NCBI RefSeq assembly: GCF_016597815.1
Contig: NZ_VCHA01000005.1
Coordinates: forward strand, 372,001-436,000
DNA length: 64,000 nt
DNA from: Marinobacter sp. DY40_1A1
Lineage (GTDB): Bacteria > Pseudomonadota > Gammaproteobacteria > Pseudomonadales > Oleiphilaceae
Direction: 5' to 3'
The position numbers were made by a program, and so were the translations under genes. Shown here piece after piece: positions 44,996-54,315 of the stretch. How positions within the stretch are numbered: position 1 is the stretch's first letter; each line of letters opens with the position of its first letter. The notes beneath the pieces were generated by a model. That model was not told the origin of the DNA and did not search any database. It worked only from the letters and a program-made list of their open reading frames with translations.

Positions 44996-45993
44996 TATTG
45001 TGATTCGCCTGGTAATTTCGACTCGGCAATTTTGTCACGATACTTTTGTGCCAGTATGGCGCCAATAATAACCTGGACCTGGTTGTAGCACATAATCGGC
45101 AATACGATCATCCCAAAGCCGGGGTGTCCGGAAAATAGCACTTTGGCCATGGGCAGCCCCGAAGCCAGGCTCTTTTTTGAGCCGCAGAAAACTACCGCAG
45201 CTTCGTCCTCCAGACTGAGCCCGAACCGCCGCACCATAAAGCGTGCAAAGAACATAAACAGAGCCAGCAACCCGATACACAGCAGTATGGTGAGAACAAT
45301 AGCTTTCAGCGGCAGGTTTTGCCAAAGACCACTTTCCACGGAATGGGAGAAGGCGGAATACACGATCAGCCAGATCACACACTTGTCGTAGCGCGCCATC
45401 AGATGTTCATTCCGGCCCAGAAATCCTCCCAACATGGGGCGCATGGCGTGGCCGACAGCAAAGGGCAGCAGTAGCTGCAGAACGATATCTTTCAGGGCTT
45501 CGCCCACCGCAAAATCCCCGCTACCAGCAGAGCTTACCAATAGGAGTAGCAGAAAGGGCGTCAGCATCATTCCGAATACGTTCGATGCTGCAGCGCTGCA
45601 TATAGCCGCCGGTACGTTACCGCGGGCCAAAGCTGTATATGCAATGGATGAAGACACGGCAGATGGCAATACACCCAGATACAAAAAGCCAAGCCCAAGG
45701 TCTGGGGGCATCCATGAAGGTGCGAAGTTGCTCATGCCGTTAATGGGGAGCACGACCAGAGGGAAGAAGCCAAAGGTAAGCGCGGTGATGAGTATGTGCA
45801 GTCGCCAGTGAGATGCCCCATCGACGATTTGTTGTCGTGATAATGCTGCTCCATGGAAGAAAAAGAGCAGGGCAACGGCAACTGTCCCTGCCACCGCCAA
45901 TAACTCTCCGACAACGCCGGTGGCCGGCAAAAATGAAGCAAGGGCAACAGCGCCCAGTAACATAATGGTAAATGTGTCTGGCCGGAATTTCAT
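44995..45993 (-). CDS. Bile acid:sodium symporter-like transporter
   Basis: ATG 45993, nine bases after a gagggg site, gives 332 residues with about ten membrane segments in two repeats of the BASS/SBF fold: LGFLYLGVLPSAVSSSIAYTALARG and SLEDEAAVVFCGSKKSLASGLPMAKVLF are the crossover motifs. The subgroup (DUF4137-like) includes transporters named after sodium/bile acid symporters but with mostly unknown substrates. It starts two bases after the GntR regulator stop, so the pair is almost certainly co-transcribed and the regulator probably responds to the transported acid. Confidence 0.85.
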   Translation of the reverse strand: MKFRPDTFTIMLLGAVALASFLPATGVVGELLAVAGTVAVALLFFFHGAALSRQQIVDGASHWRLHILITALTFGFFPLVVLPINGMSNFAPSWMPPDLGLGFLYLGVLPSAVSSSIAYTALARGNVPAAICSAAASNVFGMMLTPFLLLLLVSSAGSGDFAVGEALKDIVLQLLLPFAVGHAMRPMLGGFLGRNEHLMARYDKCVIWLIVYSAFSHSVESGLWQNLPLKAIVLTILLCIGLLALFMFFARFMVRRFGLSLEDEAAVVFCGSKKSLASGLPMAKVLFSGHPGFGMIVLPIMCYNQVQVIIGAILAQKYRDKIAESKLPGESQ

Positions 45994-45995
45994 GG

Positions 45996-46673
45996 TCACG
46001 TGCCCCTCTTTCGTAGGGCCTGAAGGCTGGGGGAGAGGAGTGCCCGGGCAAGTTTCTCCGCTTTGTCCGAATCCTGACGGCGAACGGCCGCAAGAAGTAG
46101 TTCGTGATCTTCCTGGGAGGGCTCCGGAAGGTCTGCGTCGCTTTCGGTGCGCTCGATTGTCTGAGTTATTGCGTGGGAGAAGTAATCGTAAAGTTCCGAA
46201 AGCGCCGAGTTATGGGACGCGGCCACAAGCGCGTGGTGGAAAGCCTCATCGTGACGAATGCGCTCTTGCAAATTCGAATCGGCCTTGCCTCTGGCATCCA
46301 GTGCCATGGTCATGGCACGAACGTCCTGGTCAGTGCGCCGTTGTGCCGCCAGTTTTGCGGCTTCGGTCTCCAGCATAATCCGAACTTCAAGCTGATCGGT
46401 TAGCTGGGTGCGGGCGATCCTCTTGAGGGTTTCACCGGCGTCCCGGGTGGCTCTCACATAGGTGCCGTCTCCCTGTCGGGTTTCAAGCATACCGACATGA
46501 GCGAGCACTCGTACCGCTTCTCGCACCGTGTTGCGACTGACACCAAGGGCTTCTGAAAGCTCAGCTTCCACCGGAAGCTTGTCGCCGACCAACCATTGTT
46601 CCGTTTCTATCGCGTGCCTCAAGCTTTCTATAGCGGTCTCTACCAGAGAGCCTTTTTGAATTTTTTTGAGCAT
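45996..46673 (-). CDS. GntR/FadR-family transcriptional regulator
   Basis: The 225-residue protein has an N-terminal winged helix (GDKLPVEAELSEALGVSRNTVREAVRVLAHVGML, residues about 32-65) and a helical FCD effector domain with the metal-binding-like residues in RHDEAFHHALVAASHN. FCD regulators sense organic acids, often metal-bound. An aaggga ribosome site precedes ATG 46673, and an imperfect palindrome lies 20 bases upstream. It is directly followed by a BASS-type transporter, its likely target. Confidence 0.9.
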   Translation of the reverse strand: MLKKIQKGSLVETAIESLRHAIETEQWLVGDKLPVEAELSEALGVSRNTVREAVRVLAHVGMLETRQGDGTYVRATRDAGETLKRIARTQLTDQLEVRIMLETEAAKLAAQRRTDQDVRAMTMALDARGKADSNLQERIRHDEAFHHALVAASHNSALSELYDYFSHAITQTIERTESDADLPEPSQEDHELLLAAVRRQDSDKAEKLARALLSPSLQALRKRGT

Positions 46674-46692
46674 TGTGGGTCATCCCTTCAGC

Positions 46693-46718
46693 TGATCATA
46701 GAATCATCCTATGAATCA
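46693..46718. promoter_or_regulatory. Candidate operator of the GntR regulator
   Basis: TGATCATAG (46693-46701) and CTATGAATCA (46709-46718) form an imperfect inverted repeat with a seven-base centre, about 20 bases upstream of the GntR start. The placement suits autoregulation of the gntR-BASS pair; the sequence is not the FadR TGGT-ACCA type. Confidence 0.45.
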
Positions 46719-46800
46719 GTTGTCGATGCAAATGCATTAGCAAGGAAATCACAAACACCAAGAGACGGTGCAAAGCGCCGCTCTTGTTGAGTATGCCAAA

Positions 46801-46819
46801 AGCCGGGGGTTACCCGGCT
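46801..46819 (-). terminator. Terminator of the second monooxygenase gene
   Basis: AGCCGGG and CCCGGCT are perfect seven-base arms around a five-base loop. The hairpin overlaps the minus-strand stop at 46810 and is followed on that strand by TTTTGG. Confidence 0.65.
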
Positions 46820-48291
46820 GATTTAAGGAGTTGGTAGTCCGCCGGGTTAACGTTACGAGTGGCAAGACGATAGGAGAAGGTAAACCCCGGCCAGTTCAGT
46901 GTGTTTTTGCCATTGGCATCAAGATACCAGGATGAGCAGCCGGAGCTCCACACGCTGCCTTCAAGATCTTTCTGAATGGTGCTGGAATAGCTCTCTACCC
47001 GGTGTTGATGGACATCCATGGCCGCACCCGGATGCTCTTGTAGCACCTTCAGGCAGCCAAGAATGTACTGAAACTGTGATTCGAGCATGTAGAGAATGGA
47101 GTTATGGGCCAGATTTGTGTTGGGTCCATACAGTATGAACAAGTTTGGAAAACCCGATACAGTGATGCCTTTAAACGCTGTCGCACCATTCTTCCAGGCT
47201 TCGTTCAGTGTCACGCCGCCGCGCCCGGTAACACGAATCGGAGACAGAAATTCAGAAGCACGAAACCCGGTACCAAAAATGATGACATCAACCGGGTAAT
47301 GTTTACCCGATTGCGTTTGAACGCCAGTCGCATCTACTTTGGCAATGGGGTCTGTAACGAGATCCAGGTTGGATCGATTGATGGCCGGATACCAATCGTT
47401 GGAAATCAGAATGCGCTTACAGCCAATCTGGTAATCCGGAATGATCTGTTTCCGTTTCCCGGGATCGCTAATGTGCTTGCGCGCTTCTTTTTTGGCCTGC
47501 AAAGCCAATACTTTCAACAGGCTGCTGAACCCCGTGAAGGCGAGGCCTCGGCTTTCATTCTTCCAATAGATCAGGTATCGGTACAGCCTGTCCCATGCAG
47601 GAACAGCTTTGAACAGGTTTTGCTCCCAGGTTTTAAAAGGCCTGTCAGGCTTTGGGACTACCCAGGCAGCAGAACGCTGGAAGAGCGCGAGCGATTTCAC
47701 CTCACGGGCAATCTCGGGCACAAACTGGATGGCGCTGGCGCCCGTGCCGATAACCGCAACCCGCTTGTTTTTGAGATCGTAATCGTGATTCCAGCGAGCG
47801 GAGTGAAAGGAGGTGCCTTTGAACGCTTCCATGCCGTCAATATTGGGTGACGCCGGCTGATTAAGTTGGCCGGTGGCTGAAATGACAACCTGTGCTTGCA
47901 GTTTTTCGCCGCTTGTCAGCGTGAGGATCCAGTGGTTATGCGCCTCGTCAAACACGGCTTCCGCCACCTCACAGTTGAAGCGGATCTGTTCACTCAGCCC
48001 ATACTTTTCAACGCAGTGTTCCATATAGCCAAGGAGTTCGTGTTGCAGCCCGAATTTTCGTGACCAGTCGTGCTTTGGCTCGAAAGAATAGGAGTAAAAG
48101 TGGGACTGCACATCACATGCTGCACCGGGGTAGGTATTGTCGCGCCAGGTTCCGCCAACCCGATCGGCTTTTTCCAGCAAAGTGACATTGGTGAATCCGG
48201 CCTTGTTTAGCTGGATAGCCATGCCTATTCCGCCAAACCCTGTTCCGATTATGATGACAGAGGGTTGTGTGTTGCTGTTTTTGTTGGCCAT
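46810..48291 (-). CDS. Flavin-containing monooxygenase, Baeyer-Villiger type (second copy)
   Basis: ATG 48291 (MANKNSN) gives 493 residues; the longer frame adds a non-conserved leader. The FAD fold is SVIIIGTGFGGIGMAIQL, followed by RVGGTWRDNTYPGAACD. The Baeyer-Villiger fingerprint F-x-G-x-x-x-H-x-x-x-W is complete in FKGTSFHSARW, and the NADPH fold is RVAVIGTGASAIQFVP. Enzymes of this type oxidise ketones to esters or lactones, some act on alkanes or terpenes. It shares only the general family pattern with the protein at 3831-5336, so the two probably act on different substrates. It is a single-gene unit with its own terminator. Confidence 0.88.
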   Translation of the reverse strand: MANKNSNTQPSVIIIGTGFGGIGMAIQLNKAGFTNVTLLEKADRVGGTWRDNTYPGAACDVQSHFYSYSFEPKHDWSRKFGLQHELLGYMEHCVEKYGLSEQIRFNCEVAEAVFDEAHNHWILTLTSGEKLQAQVVISATGQLNQPASPNIDGMEAFKGTSFHSARWNHDYDLKNKRVAVIGTGASAIQFVPEIAREVKSLALFQRSAAWVVPKPDRPFKTWEQNLFKAVPAWDRLYRYLIYWKNESRGLAFTGFSSLLKVLALQAKKEARKHISDPGKRKQIIPDYQIGCKRILISNDWYPAINRSNLDLVTDPIAKVDATGVQTQSGKHYPVDVIIFGTGFRASEFLSPIRVTGRGGVTLNEAWKNGATAFKGITVSGFPNLFILYGPNTNLAHNSILYMLESQFQYILGCLKVLQEHPGAAMDVHQHRVESYSSTIQKDLEGSVWSSGCSSWYLDANGKNTLNWPGFTFSYRLATRNVNPADYQLLKSAG

Positions 48292-48441
48292 ACCCGTGAT
48301 ATCCAGTCTTGTGAAAATAATGACGCCTTGTTCACTATATGTGTCTATTGCCACCCAAGTCATGGCTTTTTGTGCCAGATTTGGTGGCAGTAAACGCCAG
48401 GTCTCACGTTCTCAGGGGTAGTTTTACTGACCCCAAAAACC

Positions 48442-48476
48442 ATCAAGCCGCACTTCCCAGGGAGGCGCGGCTTGAT
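48442..48476 (-). terminator. Terminator of yebG
   Basis: ATCAAGCCGC (48442-48451) and GCGGCTTGAT (48467-48476) form a ten-base stem. On the minus strand, downstream of the yebG stop, the stem is followed by GGTTTTTGG. Confidence 0.75.
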
Positions 48477-48501
48477 AGATAGGGCTTGTAAGGGGAAAGA
48501 G

Positions 48502-48774
48502 CTATTCTTGGGTAGCGTTGAGCAAATCCGGTTTTTTCAGGGCTCTCTGGAACAGATCTTTATCCTCGGCTATGGCCATGGCGCACTTTTCCGCCAAGTC
48601 GTCGCCCAGTCCTTCTACTTTTCGGGCCAGATAAACCTGAATTTCTTCCGCCAACTCCAGGATCTTATCTCTGGCATCGGCATCCGCCTTTGATGTGAAA
48701 AGCATGGTCTCAGGATTTTTTAATGCCATATCCAGGCCGTCCCTATCGGAAAAATAGACTGCTTGTACCGCCAT
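48502..48774 (-). CDS. yebG: YebG-family SOS-regulated protein
   Basis: ATG 48774, seven bases after gagga, gives 90 residues similar to E. coli YebG: a short N-terminal strand (AVQAVYFSDRDG), the FTSKADADARDKILELAEEI segment and a helical C-terminus. YebG is a small DNA-damage-inducible protein without a clear biochemical function. A perfect LexA box about 30 bases upstream strongly supports SOS control and the family call. It lies between the second monooxygenase and an MscS-type channel, each probably a separate unit. Confidence 0.82.
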   Translation of the reverse strand: MAVQAVYFSDRDGLDMALKNPETMLFTSKADADARDKILELAEEIQVYLARKVEGLGDDLAEKCAMAIAEDKDLFQRALKKPDLLNATQE

Positions 48775-48804
48775 GGTCATTCCTCGCAGTGAATGTCTAA
48801 TTTA

Positions 48805-48820
48805 CTGTATAGGTATACAG
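48805..48820 (-). promoter_or_regulatory. LexA (SOS) box of yebG
   Basis: CTGTATAGGTATACAG is a complete CTGT-N8-ACAG LexA site, 31 to 46 bases upstream of the yebG start. Position and palindrome fit repression by LexA. Confidence 0.85.
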
Positions 48821-48871
48821 TGTATCCGACTTGCCCGGAGAAATACACTCAATCGGGGAGAAGCAACCCAT

Positions 48872-50032
48872 TTACTCACGCTCTACGGGGCGATCTGGAC
48901 GAATTTCCGGATAAAGCGACTCGAACAATGGCTTCAAGCCCTTGGCTTCATCAACAAACAATTGAAGGTGCGGGAAGGGTATTTCGATGCCAGCCTCATC
49001 GAGCGTCTCTTTGATCTGCTCCAACACTTCGGCCATGATGCCGGGCTGAACATCCAGATTATCTGGAGTAATCCATATTTTTACTTCCAGGTCTACTGAG
49101 GAGTCGCCCAGATTTTTAAGCACTACCCGTGGCTCCATGCCCGGAGATTGCAAAACCTCCGGGTGCGCCAAAAGTACCGGCATAATGATATCTCTGGCGG
49201 CCTTGGCAGACTCTTTGTAAGCAATGCCGACAGGGATGTTCAGCCTTGTAGCGCCTTCTGCGCTGTAATTCACAATCTCTGAAGACGCCACGCTGTCGTT
49301 GGGAATCATGGTGAATATGTTGTCGCGAGTCCGCAGCCAGGTGGTGCGCAGGGCAATCTTCACCACCTTGCCATCCTGGCCATTAATTGTGACCCAGTCG
49401 CCAATGCGAAATGGCCGCTCAATCAATAAGGTGATACCAGCGATGAAGTTTGACAGCGTCGACTGAGCCGCAAACCCTACAGCAATGCCCACAATACCCA
49501 AGCCAGCAACAATCGACAGCAGGTCAAAACCGAATTGCGCAAGAATGGTGACCACTGCAAAGGTCGCCATCACCACAGACAACACATTGCCCGCTAACTG
49601 TTGGATAGATGCATCTAACTGGTTGCGACGCAAGGTTTCGGTGGTCAGACGACGGCTAACCAGCCATGCTACGTAGAAGCTCAGCGCTAACAGACCCGCT
49701 CTGGATGCCGCCTTTAGAAACTCAACCCCAGCTCCAAATTGCGCCAGTATTATCAGTAGCGCACCCAGCCCGGCAAGATAACGCAAACCGCTCCTACCGT
49801 GCCTGAACATCGGGCTCTTTACATTGCGCTTTCCGACTACCAATCGAACAAGCCCAATCACCACCAGGTAGGCGCCCAAAAACAAAGCCAAATACAGAGT
49901 CGAAATCACGGCTTGGCTGAACACATAAGCGCCAACTTCACGCCAAGCCACCTCATGGCCGCCAAAGGCGTTTAGTGTGTCACCAAGGTTTTTCTTTATT
50001 TGCTCAGCCACGGCTGCCATGAATTCGACCAT
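48872..50032 (-). CDS. MscS-family mechanosensitive channel
   Basis: ATG 50032 gives 386 residues with four to five N-terminal membrane segments, then the pore and beta domain of MscS: SIVAGLGIVGIAVGFAAQSTLSNFIAG is the pore-lining and linker signature, followed by RPFRIGDWVTINGQDGKV and a C-terminal mixed domain. Such channels release solutes when the membrane is stretched during osmotic downshock. The protein is longer than E. coli MscS (286) because of extra N-terminal helices. It follows fabH by 63 bases on the same strand. Confidence 0.9.
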   Translation of the reverse strand: MVEFMAAVAEQIKKNLGDTLNAFGGHEVAWREVGAYVFSQAVISTLYLALFLGAYLVVIGLVRLVVGKRNVKSPMFRHGRSGLRYLAGLGALLIILAQFGAGVEFLKAASRAGLLALSFYVAWLVSRRLTTETLRRNQLDASIQQLAGNVLSVVMATFAVVTILAQFGFDLLSIVAGLGIVGIAVGFAAQSTLSNFIAGITLLIERPFRIGDWVTINGQDGKVVKIALRTTWLRTRDNIFTMIPNDSVASSEIVNYSAEGATRLNIPVGIAYKESAKAARDIIMPVLLAHPEVLQSPGMEPRVVLKNLGDSSVDLEVKIWITPDNLDVQPGIMAEVLEQIKETLDEAGIEIPFPHLQLFVDEAKGLKPLFESLYPEIRPDRPVERE

Positions 50033-50095
50033 CAATCCTGTCCTTTGCCAAAAAGAGAGCGGAGTGCTTTCGAATTATAGAAGCCCTGATGAGTG

Positions 50096-51064
50096 TCAGT
50101 AGCGTAAAAGAGCTGAACCCCAGGTAAAGCCCCCGCCAAAGGCTTCAAGCATTACAACATCGTTGCGCTGAATACGTCCGTCTCTAACGGCAACATCCAG
50201 GGCGAGAGGTATAGAGGCCGCTGAGGTATTGCCGTGCTTGTTAACGGTAACCACAACCTGATCCATGGGCATGCTCAGCTTTTTCGCGGTAGCAGCAATG
50301 ATGCGCAGGTTAGCTTGATGAGGCACCAGCCAGTCGATTTCGGATTTTTTCATCTGGTTGGCTGCGAGAGTTTCATCAACGATCTTGCCCAAGGTGTTTA
50401 CGGCTACCTTGAAGACTTCGCTGCCTTTCATTTCTACAAAGGCCTTGCCCGCTTTAACCTGGTCGTAATTGCTGGCAATTCCGCAGGGCACATGAAGCAA
50501 GTCTTCGTACTGTCCGTCTGCATGAATATGGGTGGAAAGAATCCCTGTGTCTTCATGTGCCTCCAGAATCACGGCGCCAGCACCATCTCCGAAGAGCACA
50601 CAGGTGCCCCGGTCGGACCAGTCAATGATTCGTGAGAACACTTCAGCGCCTATAACCAGTGCTTTTTTGCTGGACCCGGTTTTTATAAACTTGTCAGCAA
50701 CCGAGAGTGCATACACGAAACCGCTACACACGGCCTGAATATCAAACGCCGGGCATCCATGAATCCCTAGCCGGGCTTGAAGAATGCAGGCAGAACTAGG
50801 GAAGATCTTATCCGGGGTGGACGTAGCAAACACAATGAGGTCAATCTCGCTGGCATCTATGCCGGCAGCTTCAATGGCATTCAACGCGGCTTGCTCTGCG
50901 AGATCCACGGTGGTCTGGCCTTTCAAGGCAATGTGCCGCTGCTCAATGCCGGTTCGCTCACGGATCCATTTGTCCGTGGTATCAACCGTCTTTTCGAGGT
51001 CTTTGTTGGTAACAATGTTCTCTGGCAGGTAAGAGCCAGTGCCGGCAATGCGTGCAAAGGTCAT
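50096..51064 (-). CDS. fabH: Beta-ketoacyl-ACP synthase III
   Basis: The 322-residue protein has the full FabH triad: Cys113 in AVCSGF, His249 in VPHQANLRI and Asn279 in KHGNTSAAS, with normal length. It condenses an acyl-CoA (usually acetyl-CoA) with malonyl-ACP to start fatty-acid synthesis. It is not in the usual plsX-fabH-fabD-fabG cluster here, so it could be a second copy or a specialised starter enzyme; other copies cannot be seen from this window. A gggat element precedes the ATG. Confidence 0.93.
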   Translation of the reverse strand: MTFARIAGTGSYLPENIVTNKDLEKTVDTTDKWIRERTGIEQRHIALKGQTTVDLAEQAALNAIEAAGIDASEIDLIVFATSTPDKIFPSSACILQARLGIHGCPAFDIQAVCSGFVYALSVADKFIKTGSSKKALVIGAEVFSRIIDWSDRGTCVLFGDGAGAVILEAHEDTGILSTHIHADGQYEDLLHVPCGIASNYDQVKAGKAFVEMKGSEVFKVAVNTLGKIVDETLAANQMKKSEIDWLVPHQANLRIIAATAKKLSMPMDQVVVTVNKHGNTSAASIPLALDVAVRDGRIQRNDVVMLEAFGGGFTWGSALLRY

Positions 51065-51322
51065 TCGCTAAATCCCACGATATATCCGATTGGGGAGCTC
51101 TGTGCATTCAGGGGGCCTTTTGGTTTGCAGGGTTCTGAATGCGTTTTAAACGCTCCTTGGCTTTAGACCATGCTATACCCCTGAACCATTGTCTGTTATT
51201 AGCTGTTTGTCAAAGACGACCGTGAAAACACTGGCTAAATGGGCCTGTTTCGCCTTATTGGGCTGCCGCAGCGTGCGGTAATCTGCGTTACACTCCAGTC
51301 TTCAGACAAGGACTTGCACTAA

Positions 51323-51457
51323 ATGCCCGATCTGATTCTCTACAATTACGCCTTACCCCCTTTCTCCGAGAAAATCCGCGTAATGCTTGGGATCACGGGT
51401 TGTGGTTCGTTGTTGAATTGGCGGGAAAGCCTTGGTTGCAAGGTTCCCCGAAGGTAA
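51323..51457 (+). pseudogene. N-terminal remnant of a glutathione S-transferase gene
   Basis: ATG 51323 starts MPDLILYNYALPPFSEKIRV, the thioredoxin-like start of a GST (usual MxDLILYHYPxSPFSEKIR pattern, with the Ser of SPFSEK region). The homologous frame then fails after about 25 residues and stops at 51455-51457, giving only 44 residues. The rest of the gene is absent before the next gene at 51529. It is a broken remnant, not a functional GST. Confidence 0.6.
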
Positions 51458-51528
51458 GTGCCTGGTTGTCACGAATGACTGCATTCGGACATTGACAGCC
51501 TGAAAATCTCAGTGCCGGCGAAGCGGCT

Positions 51529-51756
51529 ATGCGAACAAAAAATGCACAGCCTCGAGCATTGCCCGATGCGGAAGACGAGTTTCAGCTGATCCAGGAAGTC
51601 ACTATTGCGCCGGACGATTATGGCCGTGACCCGGTTACTGGCACACTCGTCTATACCGATAAAAGTGTGACTATTCTTGCCAGAGAAACCTCAGAAGTTG
51701 GGCTTGTCCACGTACATTTCCCGAAACTCGGGTTTCGCGTACGCCCAGTGGAATAA
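51529..51756 (+). CDS. Small protein of unknown function
   Basis: The 75-residue frame has an acidic start (LPDAEDEFQLIQEV) and a beta-rich end (VYTDKSVTILARETSEVGLVHVHFPKLGFRVRPVE). I do not recognise a family. No strong ribosome site precedes ATG 51529. It lies between the GST remnant and a nitronate monooxygenase gene, 38 bases before it. The reading frame looks conserved-protein-like but could be the tail of decayed sequence. Confidence 0.4.
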   Translation: MRTKNAQPRALPDAEDEFQLIQEVTIAPDDYGRDPVTGTLVYTDKSVTILARETSEVGLVHVHFPKLGFRVRPVE

Positions 51757-51794
51757 GCAACTTACGAAAACGCCTCATCAGAACAGGAGCCTGT

Positions 51795-52868
51795 ATGAAT
51801 TCTTCCAGCCGTCTCACAGCGCGTTTAGGTATTCGCCATCCGATCGTGCAAGCACCAATGGCCGGGGTTGCTACACCGGAATTGGCTGCAGCGGTCACCA
51901 ATGCAGGAGGACTGGGTTCGCTGGGGATCGGTGCCAGCACACCGGCTCAGGCCCGGAAGATGATTGAGCAGGCCCAGGCGCTTACCAGCGGGCCGTTCAA
52001 TGTGAATGTGTTCTGCCACGAACCTGCACGCCGGGATGAGAGCACTGAGGCTGCCTGGGTGCAGTATCTGGCCCCTTTGTTTGGCGAGGCCGGCATAGAA
52101 CCACCGGATTCACTCGGCGAACTTTATACATCGTTTATTGAAGATGACGAAACACTGGCCATGCTGCTTGAGCTGAAACCAGCGGTTGTCAGCTTTCACT
52201 TTGGAATTCCATCGGCAGAACGTATTGCCGCACTGAAGGAAGCAGGCATTTTTACCATGGCGACGGCTACCTGTCGTGACGAAGCCGCAATAATTGAAGC
52301 TGCAGGAATTGATGCCATAGTGGCTCAAGGTATTGAGGCAGGCGGCCACAGAGGTATGTTCAATCCGGAGGCTGCGGATCAGTGCCTGAGCACCTTTGTG
52401 CTTGTGCGGTTGCTGGCGCAGAAGACCACGCTACCCATTATTGCCGCTGGTGGCGTGATGGACGGTTTCGGGGTGAGTGCTGCAATTGAGTCAGGTGCGG
52501 CAGCGGTTCAGCTCGGAACAGCGTTTGTTTTGTGCCCGGAGTCGTCTGCGAATGAGGCCTACCGTGAAGCGCTCAAGAGTGAGCGGGCAGCAGATACACG
52601 GTTAACAAAGGTGCTTTCTGGCCGCCCGGCACGTGGAATCGTTAACCGCCTGATATCCTTCGGCGAAGCTAGCGACAGCCCTCAAACTGCCGATTACCCG
52701 GTGGCTTACGATGCAGCAAAGCGCCTGAACACGGCAGCTTCGAAGCTCGGTAATCATGAATTCGCCGCGCAATGGGCAGGTCAGGGCGCACCCATGGCGC
52801 GGGAATTGCCCGCCGCCGAATTGGTGGCGCTGATTATGGAGGAGTACCGCAGTAGGTATCCTGGCTAA
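51795..52868 (+). CDS. Nitronate monooxygenase (2-nitropropane dioxygenase family)
   Basis: The 357-residue protein behind an aggag site is an FMN TIM-barrel of the NMO family: RLGIRHPIVQAPMAGVATPELAAAV at the start, GGLGSLGIGASTP, then AQGIEAGGHRGMF and PIIAAGGVMDGFGVSAAIESGAAAVQLGTAF, which bind FMN phosphate. These enzymes oxidise propionate 3-nitronate or alkyl nitronates, toxins, to aldehydes or keto acids. The exact class and substrate are not settled by sequence. It converges on the hydrolase at 52875 with only six bases between stops. Confidence 0.88.
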   Translation: MNSSSRLTARLGIRHPIVQAPMAGVATPELAAAVTNAGGLGSLGIGASTPAQARKMIEQAQALTSGPFNVNVFCHEPARRDESTEAAWVQYLAPLFGEAGIEPPDSLGELYTSFIEDDETLAMLLELKPAVVSFHFGIPSAERIAALKEAGIFTMATATCRDEAAIIEAAGIDAIVAQGIEAGGHRGMFNPEAADQCLSTFVLVRLLAQKTTLPIIAAGGVMDGFGVSAAIESGAAAVQLGTAFVLCPESSANEAYREALKSERAADTRLTKVLSGRPARGIVNRLISFGEASDSPQTADYPVAYDAAKRLNTAASKLGNHEFAAQWAGQGAPMARELPAAELVALIMEEYRSRYPG

Positions 52869-52874
52869 GGCCTG

Positions 52875-54080
52875 CTACGCGAGCCATTCCAGTATCTGGT
52901 CGTGCACCACCTTGTTGTCGAGCAAATCCAGATGATTGAGCTTTTCAAATACACGACAATCTTCGAGGCGTATTGGCAGCCTTCGCGAGTCATCCGCGTG
53001 ATGCCCTTTGGCGCTGTCCAGACGAACCAGTAGGTCACCCATCATAGTGCTGGGAATATTCGACACACGCTTACCTATAGCTGCGGCTATAAAGTAGTGT
53101 CGGGTGCCTTCGCGAAGTGGAACCGGCTTGCGCCCATCCGGGTGGAAGTCGTCTTGGTCAATGCCATCCCAGTCATCGTCCAGCAAGTTACCGTGTCGCA
53201 GGTCTTTGATGCCGGCACTGGTGTGTCTACCAAGCGCTAAGGGGCTGACGTAGCGAAACTGCCTCATGAGGAAGGTCAGCATATGCCCGGCCTTGGCGAC
53301 GGGCGAACCGTGATGTGGTGAACCAAGATAAAGGGCGTTTCGCAATAGCTTTGTCCAGGGCAGGTTTCGTTCACTGCCGTACCAGCATGCGCTACGTATA
53401 ACGAGCCCACCCATGCTGTGGCCAATCAGTGTGAGCTCTTCAACTTCAACAGGCCAGGCTTCAACTAACTTCTGAAGTTGTTCACTTAACTCTTTGCCAT
53501 TACTGGAAATGTGTCGACCCGTATTGTAGTTCAGATACAATGGCGTGAAGCCATGAGCGGACTGCAGTTCCGTGCCCAGGTTGCCTTCGTTGTGCCCTTT
53601 CCAGTACTCATGTGAGAGGCATAAACCGTGAACCAAAACCACGATACGCGGGCTGGCACCCGGAACCGTTGCGCTGAGATTGCCCGAGCCCGGCTGTACC
53701 TTCTCTCCAAGACTGTTTCGGAAATTCATGTTGATTGCCAGCGGGTTGTTACTGGCCTCAAGGTGATCGCCGCAAACACCATTCAATGCAGCTACAACTC
53801 TCATACTTTTTGAAGTATATGGGTGCCCCTCACTCCTTGAGAATCTGGAGAGGGAGTAATGCAACCCCTGTTTCAGCACATAGGTGGTTGATTGAATAGC
53901 CTGGTAAGCGGTGTGCCTTCGCTGATCTTGCACAGGCAAGCCTGCAACATCGAGCAACCGATACAACGGATTGGCATCACGGGCAATTGTGCGGTGCATG
54001 TTTTCCGTAATATCAGTAACGCCACTGGTAGCATCCAGGAGCAGTTGTGCTGAACCATGTAAGGTTTTAACTGACACCAT
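52875..54080 (-). CDS. Alpha/beta hydrolase, PGAP1/lipase-like
   Basis: ATG 54080 has gggag about nine bases upstream; a longer frame from 54140 is less likely. The 401-residue protein has the oxyanion motif VVLVHGLCLSHEYW, the nucleophile elbow GHSMGG near residue 215, and GSPHHGSP, the pattern of large esterases and lipase-like hydrolases. The first 130 residues are not recognised and may form a lid or interaction domain. It has no signal peptide, so the enzyme is probably cytoplasmic. Substrate unknown. Convergent with the nitronate monooxygenase gene. Confidence 0.75.
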   Translation of the reverse strand: MVSVKTLHGSAQLLLDATSGVTDITENMHRTIARDANPLYRLLDVAGLPVQDQRRHTAYQAIQSTTYVLKQGLHYSLSRFSRSEGHPYTSKSMRVVAALNGVCGDHLEASNNPLAINMNFRNSLGEKVQPGSGNLSATVPGASPRIVVLVHGLCLSHEYWKGHNEGNLGTELQSAHGFTPLYLNYNTGRHISSNGKELSEQLQKLVEAWPVEVEELTLIGHSMGGLVIRSACWYGSERNLPWTKLLRNALYLGSPHHGSPVAKAGHMLTFLMRQFRYVSPLALGRHTSAGIKDLRHGNLLDDDWDGIDQDDFHPDGRKPVPLREGTRHYFIAAAIGKRVSNIPSTMMGDLLVRLDSAKGHHADDSRRLPIRLEDCRVFEKLNHLDLLDNKVVHDQILEWLA

Positions 54081-54315
54081 TTTGCTGTGCTCCCAAGCTG
54101 CGTTCGGAATACGCGGATCAAGCCATGTATGTACTATCAAGGAAATAATGGTCGGTGCATATGGCTTGTTTTAAGGCAGAAGCAGTCATTTCGGTATTAT
54201 TCCTCCTCTAACGGCCTCTCTGTCAAGAAGCGTCAGACCAAATAGAAAGTGTCAAAAGTGGTCATAATGATCTATATTGTACATATGTGAACAAAGGGAT
54301 CGCGGGAGGTGGCCC

